NCBI GenBank assembly: GCA_036873135.1 | Contig: JAPTYO010000059.1 | Coordinates: forward strand, 8,115,066 to 8,179,065 | DNA length: 64,000 nucleotides | Reading direction: 5' to 3' | DNA from: Clarkia xantiana subsp. parviflora | Taxonomy: Eukaryota > Streptophyta > Magnoliopsida > Myrtales > Onagraceae | Part shown: in pieces, positions 36,087-47,640 of the stretch | Position numbering within the stretch: position 1 is the first letter of the stretch | Layout: every line of letters begins with the position of its first letter | Made by a program: the position numbers and the translations under genes | The notes under the pieces: generated by a model | What the model saw: only the letters and a program-made list of their open reading frames with translations | What the model was told of the DNA's origin: nothing | The model's database searches: none

Positions 36087-37193
36087 AAGGCTTGTAATGT
36101 GTGATAGTAACATTTTTTATTTGAAGTAACTTTTGAATAAAAGATTTCTATTTGAGTTTATGATTTTTACGACTTCATAATGACAACATTACATCGGATG
36201 GACGGTCTATAAACTAGTCGTTGGAGCGTAAAATCTCATAATAAAATATGTCGAATGTAGACCATGCCTCGTCACACAGGCACGGATGTCTTGATGGAAG
36301 GGAAACCTCAACCATATCAAGACCGGCTAAGAGCCATGGTATTAGAAACAGAAACCTGGTTATGCAAAACGATCATTTGGTTTCGGGGTACACGACATGA
36401 TCAAAGTTTTGCAGATTGCCGTGACGACACCGTTCGTCTACCACCACATTTTGGGCTAGATGAGAATCTACGATAGCATATGAAATTCACATTCCTGATA
36501 TATAATAATAATTCAGGTTATGCTATCGACGCGCACTTCATACTGCGCGTGCCATGTTTGACCATGGGGTCGGGCTCGGTTATGTTAGACGGAATCTTCC
36601 GAGATTCTGAAGGACACAAACTTTTTCACCTTGAGCGTGTGACTGATCCCGAGTGCTAAATGAATTATCACCCGAAGTACCCTTACCACTCGGAACTCAT
36701 ATCCAAGGTTGGGCTCAATGTTCGCTCCCAGGCGTACGAGCGCAATGCCCGAACAAAAAGTGACCACGTTTTGGGTACCGGTTGAGTTTGAGTGAGGATA
36801 TGAGCGATGGGTATGGTCATGCACATCTGTAATTCTCCTACTCTTGTATTCACTAGATGGAAACCAACCGGATATTAGTTGAAGGTTGTGAATACTTGTG
36901 TGGATGCCTTGGAGAAGTGTTCATTTAGAAAAACTAGGAAATTAGAGAATAACAGTTGACTAGGGGTACATCGCGGAAAGAGAAGTAATATGTTAGTAAT
37001 AGGTTAGGAATCAACGTTCTGCGGACGCTACAATACTCTTAACCGATGAGTACCACGAAGTCCGTTGTGTCTTTCGGTCGCACGACAAACCTCGTATGAA
37101 CAATACGGGAACTGGATTGGATCAAAGAATAAGTATTGATGTGTTGGTCGAGAACATATTAATAAGAACACTCCCATTCCGGCGAGTGGGAGC
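36087..37193 (+). other. 3' untranslated region of copia C
   Basis: About 1.1 kb of non-coding internal sequence ending in the polypurine tract GAGTGGGAGC (37184-37193) before the 3' LTR. Confidence 0.65.
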
Positions 37194-37795
37194 TGTTGGC
37201 ATTTGGAGTAAATGGGCCGCGGTAATAGGAGCCCATTAATATGAGCCAACATGCTAATTCTAAATTGGGGTATGTCACATAAGGGATTTCGGGTCAGGCC
37301 GAAATCCTCATGGGCCATGTGCGGCCCAAAAGGGCCGGCCCAATTGACTTGTATGGTGCGGCCGAACTGATGAGATAACCCACTAGAGTTTTGCTCACAT
37401 CCTCTTAAATTGGAGGAGATAGGGTTTTCTTGGGATTGGTCATTCTCTCCCTTTAGTTGTCAGAAAATAAATATTCTCCCTATATTCTAAAGGGTTCGGC
37501 CGAACCTCACCATGCATAGAGTAGGTGCCGAATTGTGACAAGAAATTCACCCCGGAGATCCATCCAGCAACCGGATTGAAGAGACTTTGTTGTGGAGACC
37601 ATTGCCTGCAGATTGCTCTTTAACCAAAGTCCAGTAGGACACCTTCCGGCAGATCGTGAACTCCCTTGTGACGTTCCTTGGGCTAGAGACTGCATAATCG
37701 CAAAATATGTATGTGCACTCTTCCGCTGCGTAATTCGTTGACCAAGTATGTACATTTGTTTATGTTCCATACTGTTTATCCCTTAGAATCCAACA
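37194..37795 (+). repeat. 3' LTR of copia C
   Basis: 602 bp, partner of 29799-30403. Confidence 0.92.
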
Positions 37796-37800
37796 TGTTT

Positions 37801-40466
37801 TGGAATTCGAATAGTTGAAATATGAGTGATTAATTTTATGATATATGAATGTGTATGTTTATGAATATGAATGGTTTGTAATTGATTATAGTGTTTGTTA
37901 TGGAATTTCGAATGAGTTGATGTAGCAATTTTAAATTGTTTTTGATATGAATATGAAAGTTTATTAAAGATGCTCATGTGTCGAAATCTGATTGGCTAAT
38001 GGATCTGACGTGGCGGCTTGTGGATGCTTCTCTTATTCTCTCACCAGCGCATTAGTGTATATATATACTGATGGAACTGACGTGTCAACTTGTGAGTGCT
38101 TCCCTTATTCTCTCACATCGACATTCGTATATATATATATATAAACTAGGCACTGGTCCCACGCACCGTGCGTGCATGGTGATATTTTCTTATATTTTAC
38201 AATGTATGAAACAACATTTTTTTTTTGCGGGTATGAAATCGAATCCAAACGACGATCCAAAAACTTATAACTATAAAAATTGAGTTCTCATTTTGTCTTT
38301 GTGTATTCAGTCATTGTCATGTTCTTACTGGTTGAAAAATAACTTTGTTCCAATCTTAATTGTGGTTTGCACTACACCAAAGTTGTGTGGTTTCTTCAGG
38401 TGCTCTAAGTTCTCTGGTTTGAATTTTTTCCTAAGCTAGAGTTTCGAGTTTTGCTTAGCTGATCACCTAATTGGTGTTGATTATTGTTTTCATAGTGGTA
38501 TTATTGCATTTCGAGAAGAAGTAGTTGATCAATTATAATTGGTAGGAGAATTTGTAATTTTGGTACTTTTTATATTACTATTTAAGCACTTACCATCTTC
38601 GTAGCACAAAAGTACTGGATCCAGATCACCCGCCCCACTCTTCATGTCCCAGATCGTGATTCATCGTTAAAATCTTGACATGTGTCTTGAGTATAATTAA
38701 TTTTGTTGTTTTCTCTAAAACCCTATGAGATTGGTGAACCTTAGAAGGAAAATATTAAATCTAAGGATATGTGTCAAAATATTAACGGTGAGACACGATC
38801 CGGGGCATGAAGAGTGAGGCAGATAATCTGAATCCAAAAGTACTTATAGGATCAACTTGTACCATCAGAAGAACATTAGTTGTCAATATTTTGTTTTAGA
38901 ATAAAATCGTAAAAGAGAGTTTGTTCGGCCTTGTATTTTGGTTTGAAGAACTATTTTTTAATTTGTATTATATTTACGTGATAAAATATGAGTGGTTTAA
39001 GGTATGAAATACAAATATTATATATTTTAATTGTTCTTGAGTGTATACACCTGAGAATATGAAAAAAAAAAAAACTGTATTTTATTACAATTATAGATTT
39101 TAAATAGTTTATGGTTTGAAATATGAATAATCTAGCAATGACTGTTCAAGTTTTATTCAATTTAATTAATTTTAGGGTTAATTATTTTCATTATTGAGTT
39201 TTAAAGTTAATTTTAATATTGATGTGTGACATGATCTTAATAAATTATACAGTCATGTCGATTTATGAGTTAGTCTCTTATTCTATCAGTATATATATAC
39301 TAGGTGTTGTTCTCATATTCCGCGAGAGATTTAATAAAATCACAAAGAATAAATGAAAATAAAATTATAAAGAACAAAGTTAGCGTGAAAATTACCAGCG
39401 TTGATTATTACACTCATAAACAAAACAAAATTTATGAAAAAAATTTTTTGCACAAGAATTTATTTTTCTATAATGGAATAATCATTTTGATATTTACCTT
39501 AAAATTATGTGCCTTCAATGCTAAGCCGACTCATGAATTCCCTTCTACCACTTTGATTCGACCTTCGCCTCGCCTCCGTAAGTTTCAGATGGACTCAATT
39601 ATTCTCATCACCTAGTCATCGTCATCTGCCTTTGAAGGTATTAAAATGCATTTGTTATAGTAAATTTGCTTGACATGATGTTTTCAGAGAGTTTATTTTA
39701 GATATTCGGATATTGTTGTGTTTTGAATAATTATATATTTTAAAGTGGAATGTATATATGTATTGATATTTATGTGATGAAATATGAGTGATTTATATGT
39801 TAGTATATAAATGAGTATGTTTTAGAATATGGATGCGTTTTTATTTTATTAATTATAATTATTTTGGAATACGAATGTATTGTGTTAGAAATTAATTATT
39901 GTTAATCTTGTTTATTAATCTATAAGTTTGGAAATATGAATATGAATGATTTATAATTTTATTATGATTGTGTTAGAATAAGAATGAGAAGTACATTTTT
40001 TCGGGAAAAAATAATACTAACGAAAGTAAATATTAAAAAAAAAAACTTATTAGTTGAATAAATTTTATAACTTATATGTTTTGTTGACGAAATATAAGTT
40101 GGTTGGTAAAAATTAAAATTGTTTAAAAAGAATAAAAAAATTGATAAAGAAGAGAATCAATCTTATGCTTTGGGGAGGACTTTAACCTTAACGCTCCCGG
40201 TCCGAACTTGCGAAAGCAATGTAAATATATATTAAAAAAAATCTTATGCACTTACGAAGGACTTGCACTCCCATCTATATTATAAAATTTGATGTAACTT
40301 TATTGATTTTCTTAAAAATGATATTCATTTTTTTTCTTGCGGAAAATCTAATAGTTATAAGAGTGCAATATTAGGATGATAAAGTTTGTAACATTCTTAT
40401 TCCATGTTTAGATTAATTCCTACGGGTGGTCAAAGTGATTTCAATTATAGCTATTGGTAGATTATA
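37801..40466. other. Gene-less stretch with Helitron-like ends
   Basis: Minus-strand Helitron-type 3' ends are seen at 38146-38149 (hairpin CACGCA/TGCGTG then CTAG and T) and, less well formed, at 39300-39303. Around 38000-38145 two copies of a roughly 75-bp segment (TTATTCTCTCAC, TATATATATA) stand next to each other. At 38071 a TC-starting 5'-like end follows an A on the minus strand. No gene is seen. Confidence 0.45.
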
Positions 40467-40475
40467 TTTTATAAT

Positions 40476-41080
40476 GGGTTAAATGTACTTTTGGTGCCAC
40501 ATGTTTGACCAGTGTAGATTTTTGGTGCTATATATTTGAAAGGTTGTATGTTTTTGGTTATTCCGTTAGTCAACAGTTAGTTTGACCGTTAATACTTTTA
40601 TTTTGTTCAATTTAGTCCTCAAATTTATATTTCTAAAATTTAATATTTACACTTTAGTTCCTATTGTTTGCTCAAGTCACCGCCCACCACCCACCACCTC
40701 CAAAACCGCCGCCGACCACCACGAAAATAGCCGGCCACCACCAATTGGGGTGGTTTCCAGCCCCAAGTAGTGGTGGCCGACCATTTTCGTGGTGGTCGGC
40801 GGCGGCTTCGGAGGTGGTGGGCGGTGGTCGGCGGCCTTCGACGGTGATTAGAGCAAACAATAGGGACTAAAGTGTAAATATTAAATTTTAGAAATATAAA
40901 TTTGAGGGCTAAATTGAACAAAATAAAAGTATTTAACAGTCAAACTAAATGTTGACTAACGGAAGAAAAAAAAACATACAACCTCTCAAACATATGACAC
41001 CAAAAACTTACAAAACTAAACATATGACACTAAAAACATACTCTGATCAAACATGTGACACCAAAAATACATTTTAACCC
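40476..41080. mobile_element. 605-bp hairpin MITE (Mutator-like)
   Basis: The whole element is an inverted repeat. Left GGGTTAAATGTACTTTTGGTG pairs with the right end AAAATACATTTTAACCC, and pairing continues inward through TTGAACAAAATAAAAGTA-type and CTCAAATTTATATTTC words to a GC-rich centre at 40678-40850 (CACCACC/GGTGGTGG). Degenerate 9-bp flanks (TTTTATAAT and CTTTCTAAT, 7 of 9 matching) fit a Mutator-type TSD. Confidence 0.75.
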
Positions 41081-41091
41081 CTTTCTAATAT

Positions 41092-41165
41092 AATATACGT
41101 GCCATCAAGTATAAAATATCATTATAATATAATATACGTGCCATCAAGTATAAAATATCATTATG
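41092..41165. repeat. 39-bp tandem duplication
   Basis: Two nearly perfect head-to-tail copies containing AATATACGTGCCATCAAGT and ATAAAATATCATTAT, directly next to the hairpin MITE and about 200 bp upstream of the BRO1 gene. Confidence 0.85.
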
Positions 41166-41379
41166 GTTCTTTTTCTCTAATCTACCACCAATTAATAATT
41201 TATCCAAACAGAGGAAGCAAATAGATACAAAGTAGTGGGGCCTTTACTCGTCACTGTTGAAGAAACAATATTAAAAATTTAAAATCAAACCTTTATTTAA
41301 ATAGGAAGTCTCAAGTCTATGCTTCGTTTTATATCATTCCCATCTATAACCAACTTGAATTTGTATAGGAACCTTGTCT

Positions 41380-44300
41380 GCTCTCTCTCTCCTTTCTCAA
41401 GAATGTCCGATTTTGGAATTTGAGATTTTCTTCCTCTTTCCTCTATTATTATTATTGCTGCTTTCTGGGCAAGGGTTGATAATTCCCTGGCTCTGTTGCA
41501 GAAGCTCCGCTCAAGAATTTCAAGGATTTTCCTTATTTGCTACTTAGATTTAATAAAGGTGAGAACTTTATTGCTTCTTTCACAGATTCTGGGCTTTGAT
41601 GGGTTTCACTAGGCGTGTGCTGTTTTTTCAGGAATAGCGGATTGGATAGTGGAGAATTTTGCTGAAACTTGAAAAAAAATTCATCTGCATTTTATTTTTA
41701 ACTTTGTTGATTTTCCGCAATTTCAGGGCTCATTCTGGTTGTTGGTTTTCTGTCATGATCTGCTGTGTTTGCATTCTATTAAAGCTTAAAGCAATGAAAC
41801 TCTAGTTGATTTGGTTATTTGCTAATAATAGGACTATTTTAGTTGCGGTTGGATATTCATTACTTCAAAATGTTTCTGATTCAGTCTTAACTTTATCGGT
41901 TCAATGAAAGGTTGGATCTCCACTAACTCCACTGAATGAAGTATTTTTTCATCAACGGAGTTCTCATTTCTAGTTAAAGTGAAACTAACATTATCAATTC
42001 GGAAACTTGGCGCGTCATGGATGAACTGCCTTTATCCTTTAGTCCCTTCAAAAGAATGATTCCCATTTGGATTTCTCGCATTGGGAAAAAAATCATACAG
42101 AATAATGTCCTTTTTCGGAAACTTAAGTAGACTTTGCAACAGCAACCTCACATGGGGTGTATTGTGACATCCACTATGCTTATAGACTTTTGATATGTGG
42201 ATTAGTAGTACTCGGTGTAAATTCCATTTCATAAATCAGTTTCTTAGATCTCCTTAGACTGTACGATTTTAACGACTGTCGCTAAATCTGGTTGAATTGT
42301 ATCGACAGATTGAGTCATGGGATGCTTGGTCTCAACAGCAAAGGATCAAGGCAATAACAGAAGAAAACCTGGAAACCTCGGTGATGTTTTTGTGTATGTT
42401 CCAGGCATCCGGATTCCTAAAGCAGTTGAGTTTTCGGAATCTCTTGGATGCCACTTGTCGAAGAAGTCATTGGAGCGACTTTCTGCGCTTAGGACCCGTG
42501 TGGTAGTAATGGCTGCCCAAGAAGCTCCCACAATCATAAGAACAAAGAGAAAAAATGCCACACAACATGGTATTTGATTATTTATTATTTTTTAAGAAAA
42601 TGTATAAGCAATTTTGGTGTTTCTAAATGGTAGACTAATAAGTGAAGGTGTTGCAGGAGGCTCAACATTGGCTGATCTTCAGCAGGCTCTAGAAGATTAC
42701 CTTCCTGTTCTTCTGGGTCTTGTCAAAGATGGTAAATCAATGCATCTTTCTTCATTATAGGCAGTGGGAGCATTTTTTGTTGTTAAAATTCACGTATTTT
42801 TCGTGATATTCCCTTTTATAGGAAATCAGCTTCAACACAAAGTGCAGTTTATTTGGATCAATCAAGAAGATGATAGAGAGGTTTGGATTTAATTTTCATA
42901 TGTATTTTTCTCTTTCACACATGCTATGGGTAGATAGATTCAAAAGGATTGTAAATTCTGACACGCTTAATATTGTTGCAGGAAACAGCTATGTCTAATG
43001 CATGGTATGAGGTACTCTCAGTTCTGCATATGATGGCTATGCTATCATTTTCACAAGCCAATTTAATGCTCCTTCCAAGAACTTCTGCTGATGGTTATCC
43101 GTCAAAAGTTTCTGATGGTAAGTTCAATTAATTAATGTACTCCATCGTGAATGCTCCCCCAGAGTTTCAACTTATATGTAGTAAACAAAAAAAAAAAAAG
43201 CAGAATTTCCCTCTCTGTATACCGAGCATTTTAATGGTTGATGGATTTGATAGCTTTATCTGTTCAAGCCTCAATTTTTCCTCACTTATTTATCAGTTGA
43301 TAGTTGGGCTTAATCCTATCTGATTCAAATCTAAGACATTTTGTTCAATTTTTTATTCAGAGAAAAGGAGGACATCGGTTGATGTTTTTCTGAAGGTGGC
43401 TGGGTATTTAGATTGTGCAGTTCAATATGTACTACCACAGCTACCTGATGAACTCAGGTTTTACTACTGAAACATCTGAACTTAATTAATTCTCTTGGTG
43501 CTGTTAAATCTATCCGTGCCAAGTCTGATTATATCTCTCTTTTTCCCCCTAAGGAGAGAGTTACCAGTAGACCTCAGTGAAGGAGTTCTTCGAGCTCTTT
43601 GCCTACAATCACTAGGACAGGTGCAGCTTCTTTTTTCTGTTGATTAGATTTTTTATAACTTTTTTTTTTTACTACTAGCTAACAGTTATATGACAATGTG
43701 TGTTGGTTAAAAAATTAGGCTGCCGACGTTCAACTTGGACTAGCAATTGACAGTACGAAAGCAACTCTTGCCGTGAAGCGAAGACTTGCATGTGAGATGG
43801 TCAAATATTGGCAGCAGGTAACAGTTTTGATTTTTCTTTTCCCTGCTTAAGCAGTGTATGAATATCTCTTAGTTAACAATTGATGTTAGAGTAATTTCTT
43901 GGTTGTCTTCCATTTGATAGGCTCAAGATAACCTTATGAACCTTCCATTGTCTAATGGTTGGGGTGAAAAGCATCGCCTCTTTGTAAAGTGGAAATACCT
44001 CGAAGCAAAGGTACCCCAATTTTACAAGTTCCCTTACAAAGCTTCAGTTTTGTGTCTGGAATTGAAAAGTTTGAGATTATTTTTTGAGATTTTTTTTGGT
44101 TGGTGATGAATGGAAACTTAAATCTGTGGTTCAGGCAGCTGCATATTACTACCACGGCTTGATTCTGGACGAGGCAAACACAGAGAAGTCTCATGGGATG
44201 GCAGCAGCTGCACTGCAAGCATCCGACGAGTCTCTAAAAGAAAGTAAGAAGGTTTCTGAGGTCTTCCATGCTTCTGCTCCTCAATCAAGGTAATTAATTA

Positions 44301-45070
44301 ATAATGGCTTCAACAATTCATCTTTATCTTCTTCTTGATGGAGATTCAAAACCCAATTTTTGTTTTGGTATAGGAATCCGCCTCTAATGGGAACGATGAA
44401 GTATCTCTCAGAAAAAATCCCGAAAGATGCTTCCACTAAAGTTCGGATAAACCGTGATCTGTATCCTCAAGAAAAGTTAGTGTTTCTTGCTATGCAAGAA
44501 AAATCTTAATATTTATTTATTTATTTGTTCCTAGTTAATGATGAATGACTCAATTGTGTTTATAAACATGGCAGGATCACGGAGACCGCTCCACTGCTGC
44601 CCGATTTTGCATTGGCCCTAAAACCCGATGAATATCAGCTTCCTTCTGTTGATAGCTGTTGGAACGAAGAAGAGGGAATAAATAGTGGAAACACTGTTCA
44701 TGAACACATGATCGAGGGTGATAGGACGTGATGATAATGTTGTATACCGCACTGTACTGTACATGAAGATGATTGATGCTGCAGTTTCGATCGGATCCGT
44801 TTAGAGAGAGAACTGAAGAAGACCTGGAAAGTTGCATAGAGAAATACATGTTTGTGGTGGAAGGAAGGAAGGAAGATTCATTTGAGATTGTTGCTGAAAT
44901 TTGTTCTGTCACGAAAGCAAGCTGTTGTAAAAGGTGGTGGTCTTGTTGGATTGGATGTAATAGCGTGCCGTAAACAACAACCAAAAGGAATTTATGTCTT
45001 TTTGTCATCCCAATTCCTAAGGACCGTCCTGAGCTGAGCTTGGTAATAAACTTTGACGATTATGTAATGT
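41380..45070 (+). other. Transcribed region of the BRO1-domain gene (UTRs and 5' UTR intron)
   Basis: A CT-rich leader (CTCTCTCTCTCC at 41380-41395) ends in a 5' UTR exon with donor AAAG|GTGAG at 41558/41559. The 750-bp intron ends at acceptor GACAG (42308), 8 bp before the start codon. Downstream, AATAAA at 45045-45050 is a likely polyadenylation signal. Transcript ends are estimated, not proved. Confidence 0.6.
42317..44731 (+). CDS. BRO1-domain protein (BROX/ALIX-like), 429 aa
   Basis: Eleven coding exons join without a frame break: 42317-42569, 42657-42731, 42822-42880, 42982-43117, 43361-43457, 43554-43620, 43719-43817, 43921-44010, 44135-44289, 44374-44475 and 44575-44731. All have GT-AG borders. 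The protein begins MGCLVSTAKD, a good N-myristoylation (Gly2) and palmitoylation (Cys3) signal. The BRO1 domain covers roughly residues 90-390, with GSTLADLQQALEDYLPVLLG, WYEVLSVLHMMAMLSFSQAN and AAAYYYHGLILDEA. BRO1 domains bind ESCRT-III proteins on endosomes. The plant short BRO1 family has this length and the same MGC start, so a membrane-anchored endosomal or sorting role is likely. No proline-rich ALIX tail is present. An alternative first ATG is not seen. Confidence 0.93.
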
Positions 45071-45287
45071 CTTTTTTGGCAATACAAAATTTTGTCAAGA
45101 TTGATTGTAGTCGTTGATTCTTTCGGATTTAAATAGTAGTTCTTAGCTTTTTAGTGTTATTTGTAAATTTATTTTTGTACAGAGTTTTAATTTCTAGTAT
45201 CATTTACTCTTAGTTTTTGCTAATATAATAATTAAATAAATAGATACCCGGCATTCCAATGGGAGTTTCTAATTTCAATATTTGATA
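44732..45287. other. 3' UTR of the BRO1 gene and short intergenic DNA
   Basis: No separate gene. The first part is the 3' UTR. The rest is AT-rich up to the hAT TSD at 45288. Confidence 0.55.
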
Positions 45288-45628
45288 CTGGACGCCAGTG
45301 TTATCAGAACCGGACCGGACCGGCGGCTGACCGGGTTCGAATCGAACCGGTGCCTTTAACGGTACGATTCGAGTAAATCCGGAGGATGGAAACGAATCAG
45401 GTTCAAGAACCGGTTTTTCGTCGAACCGGCCGGTTCTTAGCGGATCGGGCGGTCCTCCGGCTCACCGGTTCAGTGCACATAACAGAAAAAAAAAACTAAC
45501 TTAAATCGATTCAAAATCAAGAAGGAATATAGCTCTCCGGAAGTTGGGATACGAAACCAGAGAAATAGCCATGCCCCCCCTTAAGTGAAGAAGATAAGTT
45601 GACAAGCTCGAAAATGGGGTACCAATTT

Positions 45629-45953
45629 TGAACAGAAACGTAAAATCAAAGGGAAAGGTAAAACCCTAACATTTGACAGAGAGAATTTGGAGAGGGAAAG
45701 AGAAGAGAAAGAGACACAGAGTTGCGGGTTCATTGACGTTAGTTCCTTCAAGTGGCAACGTCTCCCCCTTATATCACTAAAGGAAACCCTAGCAAATGAA
45801 TGCTTAGGTTTTACCCCACACTTACAAAAGAAGGAACTCTAGTCACCACAGAAAATAAATGCAACAATCTAAAATAACAGAAAGGTACTTAGACAAAACA
45901 AACAATTAAAACAGAACCAATAACAATGTAAACTGCAGCTTGAACCCTTAATA
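45629..45953 (-). repeat. 3' LTR of copia D
   Basis: 325 bp. It follows the polypurine tract TGAGGGGGAG on the minus strand (45954-45963). Confidence 0.95.
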
Positions 45954-45960
45954 CTCCCCC

Positions 45961-46760
45961 TCAAGCTGCATTATCTTCATCTTCAACAATTTTCTGGATC
46001 TGCTCCCCCTCACCTCCAATCACAGGGTAAATATTCTTCATTCCTATCCTCTTACACAACTCCTTATGCTGCTCCTTAGGTAAGGCCTTCGTGAAAACAT
46101 CTGCTAATTGGTCCTTGGATGGAACATATCTGAACTTAATAAAACCATTAGCAAAATAATCACGAATAAAATGACAATCAAGTTCAATATGCTTAGTACG
46201 CTCATGGAATACAGGGTTAGATGCTATCTGGATGGCAGCCCTATTATCACAGAACATATCAATAGGACCAGACTGTTTAAAACCTAATTCAAGCAATAAC
46301 CTTCCCAACCATATCACCTCACTAAGAGCAGATCCCATGCTCTTATACTCTGCTTCTGCAGAGGATCTAGAATGAGTTACCTGTTTCTTTACCTTCCAAG
46401 ATATGGGTGAATCTCCAATTCTTACCAAAAAACCTGTAACTGATCTCCTGCTAACTAAACAACCTGCCCAGTCTGAATCACAGAAAATTTGAAGTTTAGG
46501 AACAGAATTAGAAGATAACAGAATTCCTTTTCCTGGCTCATTTTTGACATATTTAATCACACGAAGGGCAGCTTGATAATGAGAAAATTTAGGTGCTTGT
46601 AAATACTGACTCAGATTTTGAACAGCATAACAAATATCAGGTCTCGTCATAGTCAAGTACAAAAGTTTCCCAATCAGTTTCCTATAAGAGTCAATATCAG
46701 TCAATGGAGAATCATCCTTGTTTACTTTCAGATGCTTATCATAATCAATTGTAGTCAACT
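45961..46760 (-). pseudogene. RNase H domain of copia D
   Basis: Open to its natural stop. Motifs are LIGKLLYLTMTRPDICYAV, IFCDSDWAGCLVSRRSVTG, SRSSAEAEYKSMGSALSE and TKHIELDCHFIRDYFANG, the usual copia RNase H. The domain itself looks intact, but upstream breaks prevent a full polyprotein. Confidence 0.92.
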
Positions 46761-47640
46761 TTGACCCCAATTCAATTGGAGTTTTAGCTGGCTTACAACC
46801 AGACAGACCAGCTTCTGAAACTAATTCAAGGGCATACTTCCTTTGACATAATACTATCCCTTTATTAGATCTAGCCAACTCAATACCAAGAAAGAATTTC
46901 AAATCACCCAAATCCTTCATTTTGAAATTGGTTTCTAGAACAGTTTTCAGCTCAGCTATAAGGGTGGCACTATTGCCAGAAATAAGAAGATCATCCACAT
47001 AAACCAATAATACAACAAACTCATTTTCAGAAAATTTGTAAACATAGAATAATCATTCTTTGATTGAACAAAACCAGCAGAAGCAAGAGCCATGGATAAT
47101 TTTAAATTCCACTACCTAGAAGCCTATTTCAAACCATATAAGGATTTGTGTAAACGACAAACTAAATCACCACCCTGTTTACCAAATCCTTGAGGAATAT
47201 GCATATAAACTTCTTCAAATAAATCTCCTTGTAAAAAGGCATTATAAACATCCATATGGTAAATTGGCCAGGAATAAACTGAAGCTAAGGAAAGTATGGT
47301 TCTTACAGTAGTCATCTTAGCAACAGGAGAAAAAGTCTCATGATAGTCAATGCCAAGTTGTTGTTTAAACCCCTTTGCAAATAGCCTAGCCTTATAACGT
47401 TCTAAAGTCCCATCTGACCTATACTTCAGTTTATAGACCCATTTTGAACCAACAGCATGTTTACCTGGTGGGAGTTTGACAAGTGTCCAAGTTCCATTGG
47501 ATTCTAGAGCAGCAATTTCTTCCTTCATAGCTTTAATCCAACCAGGATCCTGAATGGCATCCGGAAAATTGCTTGGTTCCACAAGTTTCGAAATAGAGGA
47601 GATAAAACCAGAATATGGCCCAGAAATGCTAGAATAAGAG
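46761..47640 (-). pseudogene. Reverse transcriptase of copia D
   Basis: Runs from NGTWTLVKLPPGKHAVGSKW through KGFKQQLGIDYHETFSPVAK, YHMDVYNAFLQGDLFEEVYM and KSLYGLK to VYVDDLLISGN at about 47005. TAG codons at 47124-47126 and 47112-47114 stand exactly where copia proteins have glutamine (the QxxRQW segment). A one-base deletion in an A-run near 47034-47040 shifts the frame just before the YVDD box. The catalytic residues are otherwise intact. Confidence 0.93.

Larger units (their letters stand above)
29799..37795 (+). mobile_element. Ty1/copia C, old and decayed
   Basis: An 8.0-kb element with TGTTGGC...CCAACA LTRs and the TSD TGTTT (29794-29798 and 37796-37800). Order is LTR, primer-binding site, a long leader, gag remnant, integrase, reverse transcriptase, RNase H, LTR, which is the copia order. 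Many stops and frameshifts are present, and protease together with the C-terminal gag is missing. LTRs differ at several dozen of about 600 positions by eye, so this is the oldest or among the oldest intact-ended insertions in the window. Confidence 0.93.

Noticed and set aside
40661..40921. Overlapping open frames on both strands
   Set aside because: They come from the GC-rich centre of a hairpin MITE and mirror each other because the DNA is self-complementary.
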